A stretch of 12,730 nt of DNA, from assembly GCA_002325645.1 (NCBI GenBank), contig DCSN01000031.1, forward strand, positions 1-12,730, given 5' to 3'. The position numbers and the translations under genes were made by a program. The notes beneath the pieces were generated by a model. That model saw only the letters and a program-made list of their open reading frames with translations, had not been told where the DNA came from and did no database searches. This document shows, one piece after another, positions 1-6,170 of the stretch (its first letter is position 1; every line of letters begins with the position of its first letter). Origin of the DNA: Pseudanabaena sp. UBA1465. Lineage in GTDB: Bacteria; Cyanobacteriota; Cyanobacteriia; Pseudanabaenales; Pseudanabaenaceae.

Positions 1-16
1 TTCCCGTTCGCGTTAG

Positions 17-43
17 TTAAAAACAAGCACCGCTTGTTTTTAA
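17..43. repeat. Short palindrome (12-bp arms)
   Basis: Arms TTAAAAACAAGC (17-28) and GCTTGTTTTTAA (32-43) pair perfectly around the loop ACC. An A-tract on one side and a T-tract on the other suit an intrinsic terminator in either direction, perhaps for a gene left of the window. It has the same build (GC-rich tip, 3-base loop) as the other palindromes in this window. Confidence 0.6.
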
Positions 44-101
44 TTAGAATATTGTCAAATCCAAATTTGTCAGCTATATTAGCTGTCAGGTTGAATAAAC
101 C

Positions 102-122
102 TTTCGATGTCTGACATCGAAA
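102..122. promoter_or_regulatory. Perfect inverted repeat upstream of the small ORF
   Basis: Arms TTTCGATGTC (102-111) and GACATCGAAA (113-122) are perfect inverted copies around one central T. There is no T-tract after it, so it is unlikely to be a terminator. It ends 43 bases before the start codon of the candidate peptide gene at 166. It could be a protein-binding operator or an mRNA leader structure. A shorter imperfect symmetry, CAGCTA-TAT-TAGCTG, lies just before it at 71-85. The role is inferred from position only. Confidence 0.4.
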
Positions 123-165
123 CCACATTTGATAATAAACATTTAGACAACAGGAGGTGATGCCC

Positions 166-240
166 ATGCAATCAGATAGTAGTAACGGTAAACGTATGGG
201 TCTTCAGGTTTCCGAGCTGTGTGCTGGGGCTGTTCTGTAA
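166..240 (+). CDS. Candidate small peptide, 24 aa
   Basis: This short reading frame begins MQSDSSNGKR and ends SELCAGAVL, followed by TAA. I do not recognise the product. The case for translation is the sequence AGGAGGTGAT at 152-161, a ten-base match to the complement of the 16S rRNA 3' end, with AGGAGG placed 8 bases before ATG166. Such a match is rare by chance and stronger than at the larger genes here. An in-frame ATG at 160 lies too close to the AGGAGG to be preferred. The peptide has no membrane segment and one cysteine. A perfect inverted repeat lies upstream and a bidirectional terminator downstream (342-380), so it could be its own transcript of roughly 250 bases. It could instead be a leader peptide, or the region could be a non-coding RNA with a chance frame. 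Confidence 0.42.
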   Translation: MQSDSSNGKRMGLQVSELCAGAVL

Positions 241-341
241 GGTAGCTAGTTAAATTATCTCTAGTTCACTAGTTTAGTTTTCTAGTAGACCTGAGATCCT
301 TCCAGCAGTTGACTGTGACCTAAAGATCCTAAAGTATTCCG

Positions 342-380
342 AACCAAAAAGACCGAGCCATTGGCTCGGTCTTTTTGGTT
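342..380. terminator. Bidirectional terminator between the small ORF and ychF
   Basis: The 18-base arms 342-359 (starting AACCAAAAAGACC) and 363-380 pair perfectly around loop ATT. A run of T follows the GC-rich stem on both strands. The minus-strand arm starts within the ychF stop codon, so it ends ychF and also any plus-strand transcript from the small-ORF side. Confidence 0.9.
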
Positions 381-1470
381 ATGCGCTAGTAAGGAATAAA
401 ATTACATCACCTTCTTGAACGACATATTCTTTGCCCTCACTGCGGAGTAGCCCCTTAGCCCGCGCCGCACTCATCGATCCTGATTCTATAAGATCCTTAA
501 AAGCAACAGTTTCCGCACGAATGAAGGATTTCTCAAAGTCAGAGTGAATCACACCTGCGGCTTGAGGTGCTTTCATGCCTGCATGGATTGTCCATGCGCG
601 AGCTTCTTTAGGACCAACCGTGAAATAGGTGCGTAAGCCCAAAAGATGATAGGTAGCCCGAATTAAGGACTTTAAGCCACCTTCCTTAACCCCAAGGGAT
701 TCGAGAAAATCTTGACGCTCTTCATCAGGTAGTTCTAATAGTTCTGCTTCCACTTGAGCTGATACGATGGTAACTTCAGCATTTTCCGCATCGGCGATCG
801 CTTTTACCTGATCAACAAACGCATTACCCGCCGACAGATCATCTTCAGAGACATTGGCGGCGTAAATTGTGGGCTTTAGGGTCAACAACTGCAATACAGA
901 AATTGCTTCTTTTTCCTCATCGGTGAGATTGGCTAACCGAGCTGGTTTACCCGCATCAAGGGTTTCGCGTACCTTTTCGAGAGCCGCTAATTCAATTTTG
1001 GCATCAGCATCGGCGCGAGCCGCCTTGCGGGTGCGCTCAATGCGGCGATCGACTTGGGATAGATCTGAAAGAGCAAGCTCAAGGGTAATGATCTCAATAT
1101 CACGGACAGGATCGATCGATGCTTCTACATGGATGATGTCGTCATTTTCAAAACAGCGCACCACATGCACGATCGCATCGCAAACTCGAATATTTCCTAA
1201 AAACTGATTTCCTAACCCTTCCCCCTTACTTGCCCCTCTGACCAGTCCTGCAATATCGACAAATTCGACTCTGGTGGGGATGGTTTGCGCGGACTTACCA
1301 ACTTCAGCGAGGGTTTTGAGGCGATCGTCAGGAACGGACACCGAGCCAACGTTGGGTTCGATCGTGCAGAAAGGAAAATTGGCTGCTTCGGCTTTGGCGT
1401 TGGCAACTAGGGCATTAAATAACGTAGACTTGCCCACATTGGGTAGTCCGACAATCCCAGCTTTGAGCAT
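379..1470 (-). CDS. ychF: Redox-regulated ribosome-binding ATPase YchF (Obg-like)
   Basis: This 363-residue protein has the normal full length for YchF/OLA1. It is a soluble P-loop NTPase that binds ribosomes and, in this family, hydrolyses ATP in preference to GTP. The G1/Walker A loop GLPNVGKST is at residues 8-16 and the G3 motif DIAG at 72-75. The G4 position reads NVSE at about 206-209 rather than NKxD, the change that relaxes guanine specificity in YchF. A coiled-coil insertion covers about 130-175, and a TGS domain fills about 280-363 (EGKEYVVQEGDVILF near the end). The ATG at 1468-1470 puts the G1 loop at the family's usual distance from the N-terminus, although no clear Shine-Dalgarno precedes it. 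Its stop codon lies in a terminator arm. A hairpin at 1522-1546 lies in the upstream region. Confidence 0.97.
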   Translation of the reverse strand: MLKAGIVGLPNVGKSTLFNALVANAKAEAANFPFCTIEPNVGSVSVPDDRLKTLAEVGKSAQTIPTRVEFVDIAGLVRGASKGEGLGNQFLGNIRVCDAIVHVVRCFENDDIIHVEASIDPVRDIEIITLELALSDLSQVDRRIERTRKAARADADAKIELAALEKVRETLDAGKPARLANLTDEEKEAISVLQLLTLKPTIYAANVSEDDLSAGNAFVDQVKAIADAENAEVTIVSAQVEAELLELPDEERQDFLESLGVKEGGLKSLIRATYHLLGLRTYFTVGPKEARAWTIHAGMKAPQAAGVIHSDFEKSFIRAETVAFKDLIESGSMSAARAKGLLRSEGKEYVVQEGDVILFLTSA

Positions 1471-1521
1471 GGCTATCTAGACGAAAACTTTTTTTGACAT
1501 TGTGCTTATAAATTTTGTCAT

Positions 1522-1546
1522 AAAAGTCTCACTAGATGAGACTTTT
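1522..1546. promoter_or_regulatory. Hairpin upstream of ychF
   Basis: Arms AAAAGTCTCA (1522-1531) and TGAGACTTTT (1537-1546) pair perfectly around CTAGA. It lies about 50 bases before the ychF start on the minus strand, so it may be in the leader or promoter region. Neither strand shows a long T-run directly after the stem. It could be an operator, a leader hairpin or another copy of the dispersed palindromes. Confidence 0.4.
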
Positions 1547-1619
1547 CGTAAAACAAATAAGTAGCTATCGTTACTTGGGTTACATCGCTTTGCGCTTAAA
1601 CTCGAATCAAAAATTTTCT

Positions 1620-1673
1620 TGTGGTTCGTTTAATCGGAAATTGCTGTAGGACAAATTAAAACTAAAAAAGTGA
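1620..1673 (+). repeat. TAGGACA core repeat, copy A
   Basis: This 54-base stretch matches the reverse complement of 2644-2697 at 44 of 54 positions without gaps. The central 24 bases (1633-1656) match at 22. It runs straight into the palindrome at 1667-1703. Similarity continues loosely to the left, where an AAAATTTT-type stretch precedes TTGTGGTT in both copies. The pair lies inverted on either side of the coiled-coil gene. Confidence 0.65.
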
Positions 1674-1703
1674 GTAGTGGCGCATCGCGCCACTACTCAC
1701 TTT
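1667..1703 (-). terminator. Terminator of the coiled-coil gene
   Basis: Perfect 17-base arms (1667-1683 and 1687-1703, tip GGCGC-ATC-GCGCC) are followed on the minus strand by CTTTTTTAGTTTT, a clear intrinsic terminator. It lies about 50 bases after the stop of the minus-strand gene at 1757-2458. On the plus strand the stem is followed by TTTCTGTTTTT, so it may also work that way. Confidence 0.85.
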
Positions 1704-1756
1704 CTGTTTTTAATACTGACGACAGATCTAAATTTACTTACACTGAGCTACTTACT

Positions 1757-2458
1757 CTAGGTCACTTTAGAACTTGTAGATTTAGAGCGAGATGTGGATT
1801 TGGGTGGGCTAATCGAATCTGCGCTCAGTGAAGTTGATCGTTCACTTTTTGACTGCGAACTAACTATGCTGACTGGTTCATATTTCTCCTCAAAATGTTC
1901 TTCAGCAGCTTCGCGCAATTCGGGTACAAACTCTGAACCTTTGAGTCTCATACCTAGCTCAAATAGCAACTCTGCCAAATCATCCTTGGAAAGTTTGTCT
2001 TCACGAAGAATTGAGAAGTGACGGTTTAGTTCTTCTAAAACTAGCGATCGCAATTCACGCGTATCATGTTGGATGCTATCTCTGGTTTGAGCAAGTTCAT
2101 CACGCAAAGCAACCCGTTGCGCCTCAACTGTTTCATCAAGAGTTTCAATGCTATTAGTAAACTTGCGATTAAGGCGATCAAACTGTTGTCGGAGATCTGC
2201 GGCTTCTTCTTGGGCTGATGAGCTAATCGTTTTTAGGCGCTTATCAATTGACTCAACGGCAGTCCTTAACTCAGTGGCTAAGTTTAGTTTTAAGTCATTA
2301 AGGCTATCTCGGATATCCTGTTGAATTGCGGAAATATCAGATTCTGCCTTATCTAGACGACTTGTGTACTCGCGCAAATGTGCGCCAAAAATAATATCGC
2401 GAATTTGATCGATATTACCTAAACGTTCGCGAATTTCATCTCTGGTGATTTCACCCAT
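1757..2458 (-). CDS. Uncharacterised coiled-coil protein, 233 aa
   Basis: I cannot assign a function. Residues 1-30 form a short head (MGEITRDEIRERLGNIDQIRDIIFGAHLRE in part) of a type I associate with conserved hypothetical proteins of cyanobacteria. About 31-165 are heptad-like, charged and mostly helical, predicting a long coiled coil. Residues 150-200 (EELNRHFSILREDKLSKDDLAELLFELGMRLK in part) look like a compact helical domain, and the last 35 residues are a Ser/Thr/Lys-rich disordered tail. There is no signal peptide, membrane helix or enzymatic motif. It may be a scaffold or structural protein. The start is supported by GAGG placed 7 bases before ATG (2456-2458). A palindromic terminator follows, and a hairpin at 2493-2532 lies in its leader. 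Inverted TAGGACA-core repeats flank it. It has no close operon partner. Confidence 0.85.
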   Translation of the reverse strand: MGEITRDEIRERLGNIDQIRDIIFGAHLREYTSRLDKAESDISAIQQDIRDSLNDLKLNLATELRTAVESIDKRLKTISSSAQEEAADLRQQFDRLNRKFTNSIETLDETVEAQRVALRDELAQTRDSIQHDTRELRSLVLEELNRHFSILREDKLSKDDLAELLFELGMRLKGSEFVPELREAAEEHFEEKYEPVSIVSSQSKSERSTSLSADSISPPKSTSRSKSTSSKVT

Positions 2459-2492
2459 GGAATTACCTCTAAGAATGTTTTTAACAGATATA

Positions 2493-2532
2493 AAAAATTA
2501 GTCGGTTTTCAGGTAAAACTTAACTAATTTTT
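2493..2532 (-). promoter_or_regulatory. Two-step hairpin in the leader of the coiled-coil gene
   Basis: Outer arms AAAAATTAGT (2493-2502) and ACTAATTTTT (2523-2532) pair perfectly. An inner stem GTTTT/AAAAC (2505-2509, 2515-2519) closes the loop CAGGT across a small internal loop. It lies 35 to 74 bases upstream of the minus-strand start at 2458, so it may be in the mRNA leader. On the minus strand the stem is followed by T-rich sequence, so it could act as an attenuator. The function is inferred. Confidence 0.35.
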
Positions 2533-2643
2533 AGCCTTAGATCTTTGAATATTCGGTTGGTCGCCCATACAAAATAACCATAGCAAAGTCTTGTTATTTT
2601 TGTTGTATAGCTGTATTCAGTCTTGTCACTACACAAAAAACAT

Positions 2644-2697
2644 TCACTTCTTGGTTTTTTATTTGTCCTACAGAAATTGCCGATCAACCAAACCACA
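2644..2697 (-). repeat. TAGGACA core repeat, copy B
   Basis: On the minus strand this matches copy A (1620-1673) at 44 of 54 positions with no gaps. The shared block CTGTAGGACAAAT is identical in both. Unlike copy A, its adjoining palindrome (2702-2742) lies at the other end, beyond the TGTGGTT side. Confidence 0.65.
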
Positions 2698-2701
2698 ACA
2701 A

Positions 2702-2742
2702 AAAATTTTGAAAGTGCCGCGATGCGGTACTTTCAAAATTTT
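2702..2742. repeat. Long palindrome between divergent genes
   Basis: The 19-base arms 2702-2720 and 2724-2742 pair throughout, with one G-T pair, around loop GAT (tip GCCGC-GAT-GCGGT). The plus strand continues CTATTTTT, terminator-like. It stands 70 bases before the kinase start, between two gene starts, where no gene end needs terminating. It may be a dispersed palindromic repeat, an insulator or a leader attenuator. Confidence 0.8.
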
Positions 2743-2811
2743 CTATTTTTAATCTGGAATTGGGTAAGATAAACACAGCACTGCGAGTTAGCAAGGCTAG
2801 TACAGCAAAAT

Positions 2812-4506
2812 ATGTCTGCGATCGCCCAATTACCCCTCAAAAAACTACGCTGGCAGAGAATTAAAAGCTCTTCCCTTGCCCGCCAACGGGAAGTATTTTT
2901 AGCTGCCTTCACCTTCTTGTTTTTTATATGGTGGGATAAGTTTTGGCAAAACAACACATCGATTACTCGCGCCAAGCGAGCCGAGTGGCTAGTCCGCAAT
3001 ATGCTCGAATTAGGTCCAACATTTATCAAAATCGGTCAATCGCTATCCACCCGTGTTGATCTTTTGCCACCCGAATACATCAGCAACCTGTCACAATTGC
3101 AAGATAAAGTGCCAGCTTTTAGCGCCAAAGAAGCTAGAGACATCATTGAGCTTGAACTTGGTAAGTCGCTCTATAATATCTATCGTGACTTTGATGAAGT
3201 CCCCCTTGCAGCGGCTAGTCTCGGACAGGTGCATCGCGCCACTTTATACACAGGCGAAGATGTTGTTGTTAAAGTCCAACGTCCGGGGTTAAAAAGATTA
3301 TTCGATTTAGATTTACTTGCCGTTGGTAAACTTCTCAAGGTTTTTCGACGATATTTTAGTTGGACTCGTAAATATAATCTGGAAGGGATTTATAAAGAAT
3401 TCTTTACGATTCTCTATCAAGAAATTGACTATGAGATTGAGGGGAAAAATGCCGATCGCTTTCGCAAAAATTTTGAAGGATATCCTCGCATAGTCGTCCC
3501 CAAAGTCTATTGGGACTATTCCACCTCTATGGTGCTGACCTTGGAATATGTCCCAGGCATTAAGGTTGACGATCGCCAAGCCCTCGAAGCCTGTGGACTA
3601 AATCCCAAGGAAATTAATCAATTAGGAATCTGTTGTTATCTCAAGCAACTGCTGCAAGATGGCTTTTTTCACGCCGATCCTCACCCTGGCAATCTCGCAG
3701 TTAGCCCTAGCGGCAGCTTGATTTTCTACGATTACGGGATGATGGCGGAAGTTAAAACCATGGCAAAGGATCAAATGGTGAAAACCTTCTTTGCCGTATT
3801 ACGCAAAGATACCAATGAAGTAGTTGATACTTTAATGAGTATGGGTTTCATCGAACCGATCGCCGATATGAGTCCTGTCAAACGGATGCTGAAGTTCGTT
3901 TTAGATCGCTTTACCGAAAGACCTGTAAATGTTTATGAATTTGAGCAAATTAAAGGTGAAGTGGTAGCGATCTTTGAAAAACAACCATTCCGTCTACCAC
4001 CGCAGATGACTTATCTGCTCAAATCCCTAACAACCCTTGATGGTATTGCCCGCATTCTCGATCCAGAATATAACTTCTCGACGGCTGCTCAGCCCTTTGT
4101 TAAAAGTATTGTTTTAGCGAGAGGACGGGGTAATAGTTTAGGTGCATTAGCTCAGCAAGCAAAGGACTTTTTGGTTTACCAACTCAATAAACCGAGTCGC
4201 ATGGAGATCTTGCTAGAACGATTAGAAGAGCGCATCGAACGCGGGGAATTAATGATTCAAGTTAAATCTTCAGAAAGCGATCGCACCCTCAAGCGTATCA
4301 ATATTGCTGTTAGAGCGTTAATCTATGCCTGTTTAACAGGATTCTTAGCATTAGTAGGGGCAGTGTTATTGGTGGGAACCAATGGTACTTATACTGGCTG
4401 GGCGATCGCTGCTTTTATTGGGGCAGGTTTTTCTGGATTATCTCTTATTCGCACCCTAGTCCAGCTATCAATCCGTGAGAAGATTGATAACCTCGCTGAG
4501 CAATAG
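2812..4506 (+). CDS. ABC1/AarF/UbiB family atypical kinase
   Basis: This 564-residue protein is a full-length ABC1/UbiB-type protein-kinase-like ATPase. Members are linked to isoprenoid quinone metabolism; in plants and cyanobacteria they associate with membranes and plastoglobule-like lipids. The family signature KIGQ (residues 73-76, FIKIGQSLSTR) is present. So are the alanine-rich nucleotide loop AAASLGQV (133-140), the lysine in VVVKVQRP (151-158), the EIDYEIEG segment (204-211), the catalytic loop HADPHPGN (287-294) and the metal-binding DYG (307-309), equivalent to DFG. Two hydrophobic C-terminal segments (about 498-522 and 528-548) should anchor it in the membrane, and a hydrophobic patch lies at 29-42. 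No strong Shine-Dalgarno precedes ATG2812. Cyanobacteria carry several paralogs, so I leave the symbol blank. Plastoquinone or prenyl-lipid metabolism is a family-based inference. Confidence 0.95.
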   Translation: MSAIAQLPLKKLRWQRIKSSSLARQREVFLAAFTFLFFIWWDKFWQNNTSITRAKRAEWLVRNMLELGPTFIKIGQSLSTRVDLLPPEYISNLSQLQDKVPAFSAKEARDIIELELGKSLYNIYRDFDEVPLAAASLGQVHRATLYTGEDVVVKVQRPGLKRLFDLDLLAVGKLLKVFRRYFSWTRKYNLEGIYKEFFTILYQEIDYEIEGKNADRFRKNFEGYPRIVVPKVYWDYSTSMVLTLEYVPGIKVDDRQALEACGLNPKEINQLGICCYLKQLLQDGFFHADPHPGNLAVSPSGSLIFYDYGMMAEVKTMAKDQMVKTFFAVLRKDTNEVVDTLMSMGFIEPIADMSPVKRMLKFVLDRFTERPVNVYEFEQIKGEVVAIFEKQPFRLPPQMTYLLKSLTTLDGIARILDPEYNFSTAAQPFVKSIVLARGRGNSLGALAQQAKDFLVYQLNKPSRMEILLERLEERIERGELMIQVKSSESDRTLKRINIAVRALIYACLTGFLALVGAVLLVGTNGTYTGWAIAAFIGAGFSGLSLIRTLVQLSIREKIDNLAEQ

Positions 4507-4569
4507 GGTACATTGACAATAGTATTTAAAAAAGGCTAATGAGTATCTGAACGGGGCTAAAAACCATAG

Positions 4570-4610
4570 CAAAACCTGTGGCGCACGCGCATCGTGCGCC
4601 ACAGGTTTTG
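4570..4610 (+). terminator. Palindromic terminator after the ABC1 kinase gene
   Basis: The 18-base arms 4570-4587 and 4593-4610 pair perfectly around CGCAT. The plus strand continues GATTTTATATT, a weak T-tract. It lies 63 bases after the kinase stop and is the best candidate terminator for that gene. Confidence 0.7.
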
Positions 4611-4662
4611 GATTTTATATTCAATTGCGTTTAGTTACAGCCTATTGAGGCTTTGAGTAGTA

Positions 4663-4703
4663 CAGAAATATTTTTAAAAGCGGCGCTTTTAAAAATATTT
4701 CTG
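4663..4703. repeat. Second long palindrome after the ABC1 kinase gene
   Basis: Perfect 19-base arms (4663-4681, 4685-4703) with tip AAGC-GGC-GCTT. The stem is mostly A/T and is followed by CTGGGTTTT on the plus side, so it is a poor terminator. It stands 92 bases before the ComFB-type gene and may be in its promoter or leader region. I read it as a dispersed palindrome. Confidence 0.75.
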
Positions 4704-4753
4704 GGTTTTAAGTAAGATCAAAGCGCTGTACCTACGCATAATGTTTTTATTAG

Positions 4754-4785
4754 CAAAAATTTCTATCAGTAAAAATTTTTATCAG
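4754..4785 (+). repeat. Tandem 16-base repeats before the ComFB-type gene
   Basis: CAAAAATTTCTATCAG (4754-4769) and TAAAAATTTTTATCAG (4770-4785) are tandem copies differing at two positions. A third partial copy begins CAAAAAAATTA and runs into the start codon at 4796, and a weaker TTTTTATTAG lies just before. The spacing of about one and a half DNA turns, or the single-stranded A/T leader, could matter for regulation. No Shine-Dalgarno is present. Confidence 0.55.
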
Positions 4786-4795
4786 CAAAAAAATT

Positions 4796-6052
4796 ATGCC
4801 CAGCCTCAAAAATGTCCTTGAGGAGATCGTTGTCGTTGAAGTACAGGAACAGTTAAAGCACCTGAACCAAGCAGTACACGAAAAAATAAACCTTAGTGAA
4901 GTAACGGCTTTTGCTCTGAATCGTCTTCCAGTACTCTATGCAAGTACTAGTAGAGGCTGGCTACATCAGCGTAAACGCGCCCACAATGAATTGCGGAATC
5001 AAATTGTTAACAATGTTCAATATGCGCTTCTAGGTGTAAAGCGAGATCCTCTCCGAGAATCAACTAAAATCGCTGCTAGTAAAATCGAAACTCCTGCCCA
5101 TGTTTTAGCGAAGTTACAACAACTTTTTTGTAAACCATCATTGTCATGGCAAGATGTGCCACAGGCTTTTCAAGAAACGCTGGCTTTAGTCATGCATACC
5201 CCCGAATATGCCAGTTTGAGCATCCACGATCGCCATCAGATCCGTGATATCAAAGGTTATTTGCAACGCAAGGGAGGTGTTTATAATCAAAACGATTGGC
5301 ATAAGCATCCCGAATTGCCCAATCCTGAATTGGACTCCTATATTATTTCGGCTTCTTACTTTCTCGTAAATGTTTTAGAAGATTTGGTGAATCAAGAAAT
5401 AAAATACCAATTGGTGCATATGGAAAATGTACTGCCGCGCAAAGTTGGGCTTGATGATATCGCTGCTTATGTATTAAATCGATTGCCTGCAATGTATGCA
5501 ACCACCGAACAAGGGGTAGTTTGGCAAACCCAAAAAGCTAGGGAGGAGCTATCTAGTGAGATTGAGGCAACCGTGATTCAAGCAATGATGACTTTAAGCA
5601 AAACACCACGTCGCCTCACCGATCCGATTCCATTGCTCAAATTTGAAGAAGATTGTGAACAGGCGATGAAGGAAATACGTCTGATTTTTCAGAGGGATGA
5701 TATTACATGGCAAAATGTGGCCCCTTTGGTTGAATATGCGATCGCCCATGAAAGACAAGGAATGACCTATTGGCGGCAGCAATGGCGAATGCTAGGGCAA
5801 ATTTATAGTGAAATGTATTTAAAACCGGGGGATGCTGAATTATCGCTAGTTCAAACCCACGATGGCGAGATTTTAGTAGTCCAAACTATTACCAAAGCAG
5901 CTTTTGGCTGGTTGGCAGACAATCCTCGCAATTTAGGAATTAGTACTTTGCGTCTATTTCCTGCGGTGGTGGAGATCGAACTTCATACTTCTTTTTTAGA
6001 TTTTGCCGTTACCTATACCCGTGAAGAAATGGCCGAAGATGGAATTATCTAA
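4796..6052 (+). CDS. Protein with two ComFB-type modules
   Basis: This 418-residue soluble protein contains two copies of the late-competence ComFB-like domain. The first spans about 4-85 (NVLEEIVVVEVQEQL early, ALNRLPVLYAS at 40-50). The second spans about 188-268 (VNVLEDLVNQEIKYQL early, VLNRLPAMYAT at 226-236). The duplication extends beyond ComFB: each copy is followed by a helical stretch with a similar pattern (LQQLFCKPSLSWQDV near 107-121; IRLIFQRDDITWQNV near 294-308). So the repeated unit is ComFB plus this extension. The C-terminal 75 residues (about 344-418) are single-copy. ComFB proteins in cyanobacteria have been reported as cyclic-dinucleotide receptors; a sensory role here is inference. 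ATG4796 is chosen because the first ComFB helix starts at residue 4. The stop codon lies in a palindromic terminator. No cyclic-nucleotide enzyme is nearby. Confidence 0.85.
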   Translation: MPSLKNVLEEIVVVEVQEQLKHLNQAVHEKINLSEVTAFALNRLPVLYASTSRGWLHQRKRAHNELRNQIVNNVQYALLGVKRDPLRESTKIAASKIETPAHVLAKLQQLFCKPSLSWQDVPQAFQETLALVMHTPEYASLSIHDRHQIRDIKGYLQRKGGVYNQNDWHKHPELPNPELDSYIISASYFLVNVLEDLVNQEIKYQLVHMENVLPRKVGLDDIAAYVLNRLPAMYATTEQGVVWQTQKAREELSSEIEATVIQAMMTLSKTPRRLTDPIPLLKFEEDCEQAMKEIRLIFQRDDITWQNVAPLVEYAIAHERQGMTYWRQQWRMLGQIYSEMYLKPGDAELSLVQTHDGEILVVQTITKAAFGWLADNPRNLGISTLRLFPAVVEIELHTSFLDFAVTYTREEMAEDGII

Positions 6053-6089
6053 ATAATTTACGGCACGAAGTGCCGTAAATTATTTAGAT
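6047..6089 (+). terminator. Terminator overlapping the ComFB-type gene's stop codon
   Basis: Perfect 20-base arms (6047-6066, 6070-6089) with tip GGCAC-GAA-GTGCC are followed by TTTTTAGC. The last codon and the TAA stop (6050-6052) form part of the left arm. Confidence 0.85.
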
Positions 6090-6170
6090 TTTTAGCATTC
6101 CGAAAACGCAAACCTTTAGGCATAAGAAGGTAAAGTAAAGCCAGATCTAAAATCTTTTATTTTTTTGTCT

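Larger units (their letters stand above)
2459..2811. other. Divergent intergenic region
   Basis: This 353-base spacer lies between the starts of the coiled-coil gene (minus) and the ABC1 kinase gene (plus), so promoters for both should be here, although I see no convincing -35/-10 pair. It holds a leader hairpin (2493-2532), copy B of the TAGGACA core (2644-2697) and a long palindrome (2702-2742). TGGGTAAGAT at 2761-2770 could be an extended -10 for the kinase gene, without a good -35. No gene is supported. Confidence 0.7.

Noticed and set aside
1..165. Glutamine riboswitch or similar leader RNA before the small ORF
   Set aside because: Small downstream peptides in cyanobacteria suggested this, but I could not find the conserved core of the glnA/Downstream-peptide motif; only unrelated inverted repeats are present.
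1274..1480. Plus-strand open frame over the ychF start
   Set aside because: It is antisense to the strongly conserved ychF P-loop region and has no recognisable motif; the frame is a shadow of ychF codon usage. The same applies to the open frame at 869-1207.
2733..3029. 98-codon minus-strand frame crossing the kinase start
   Set aside because: It overlaps the conserved N-terminal part of the kinase in antisense and runs into the palindrome. The composition is unlike a real protein, and no start signal is seen.
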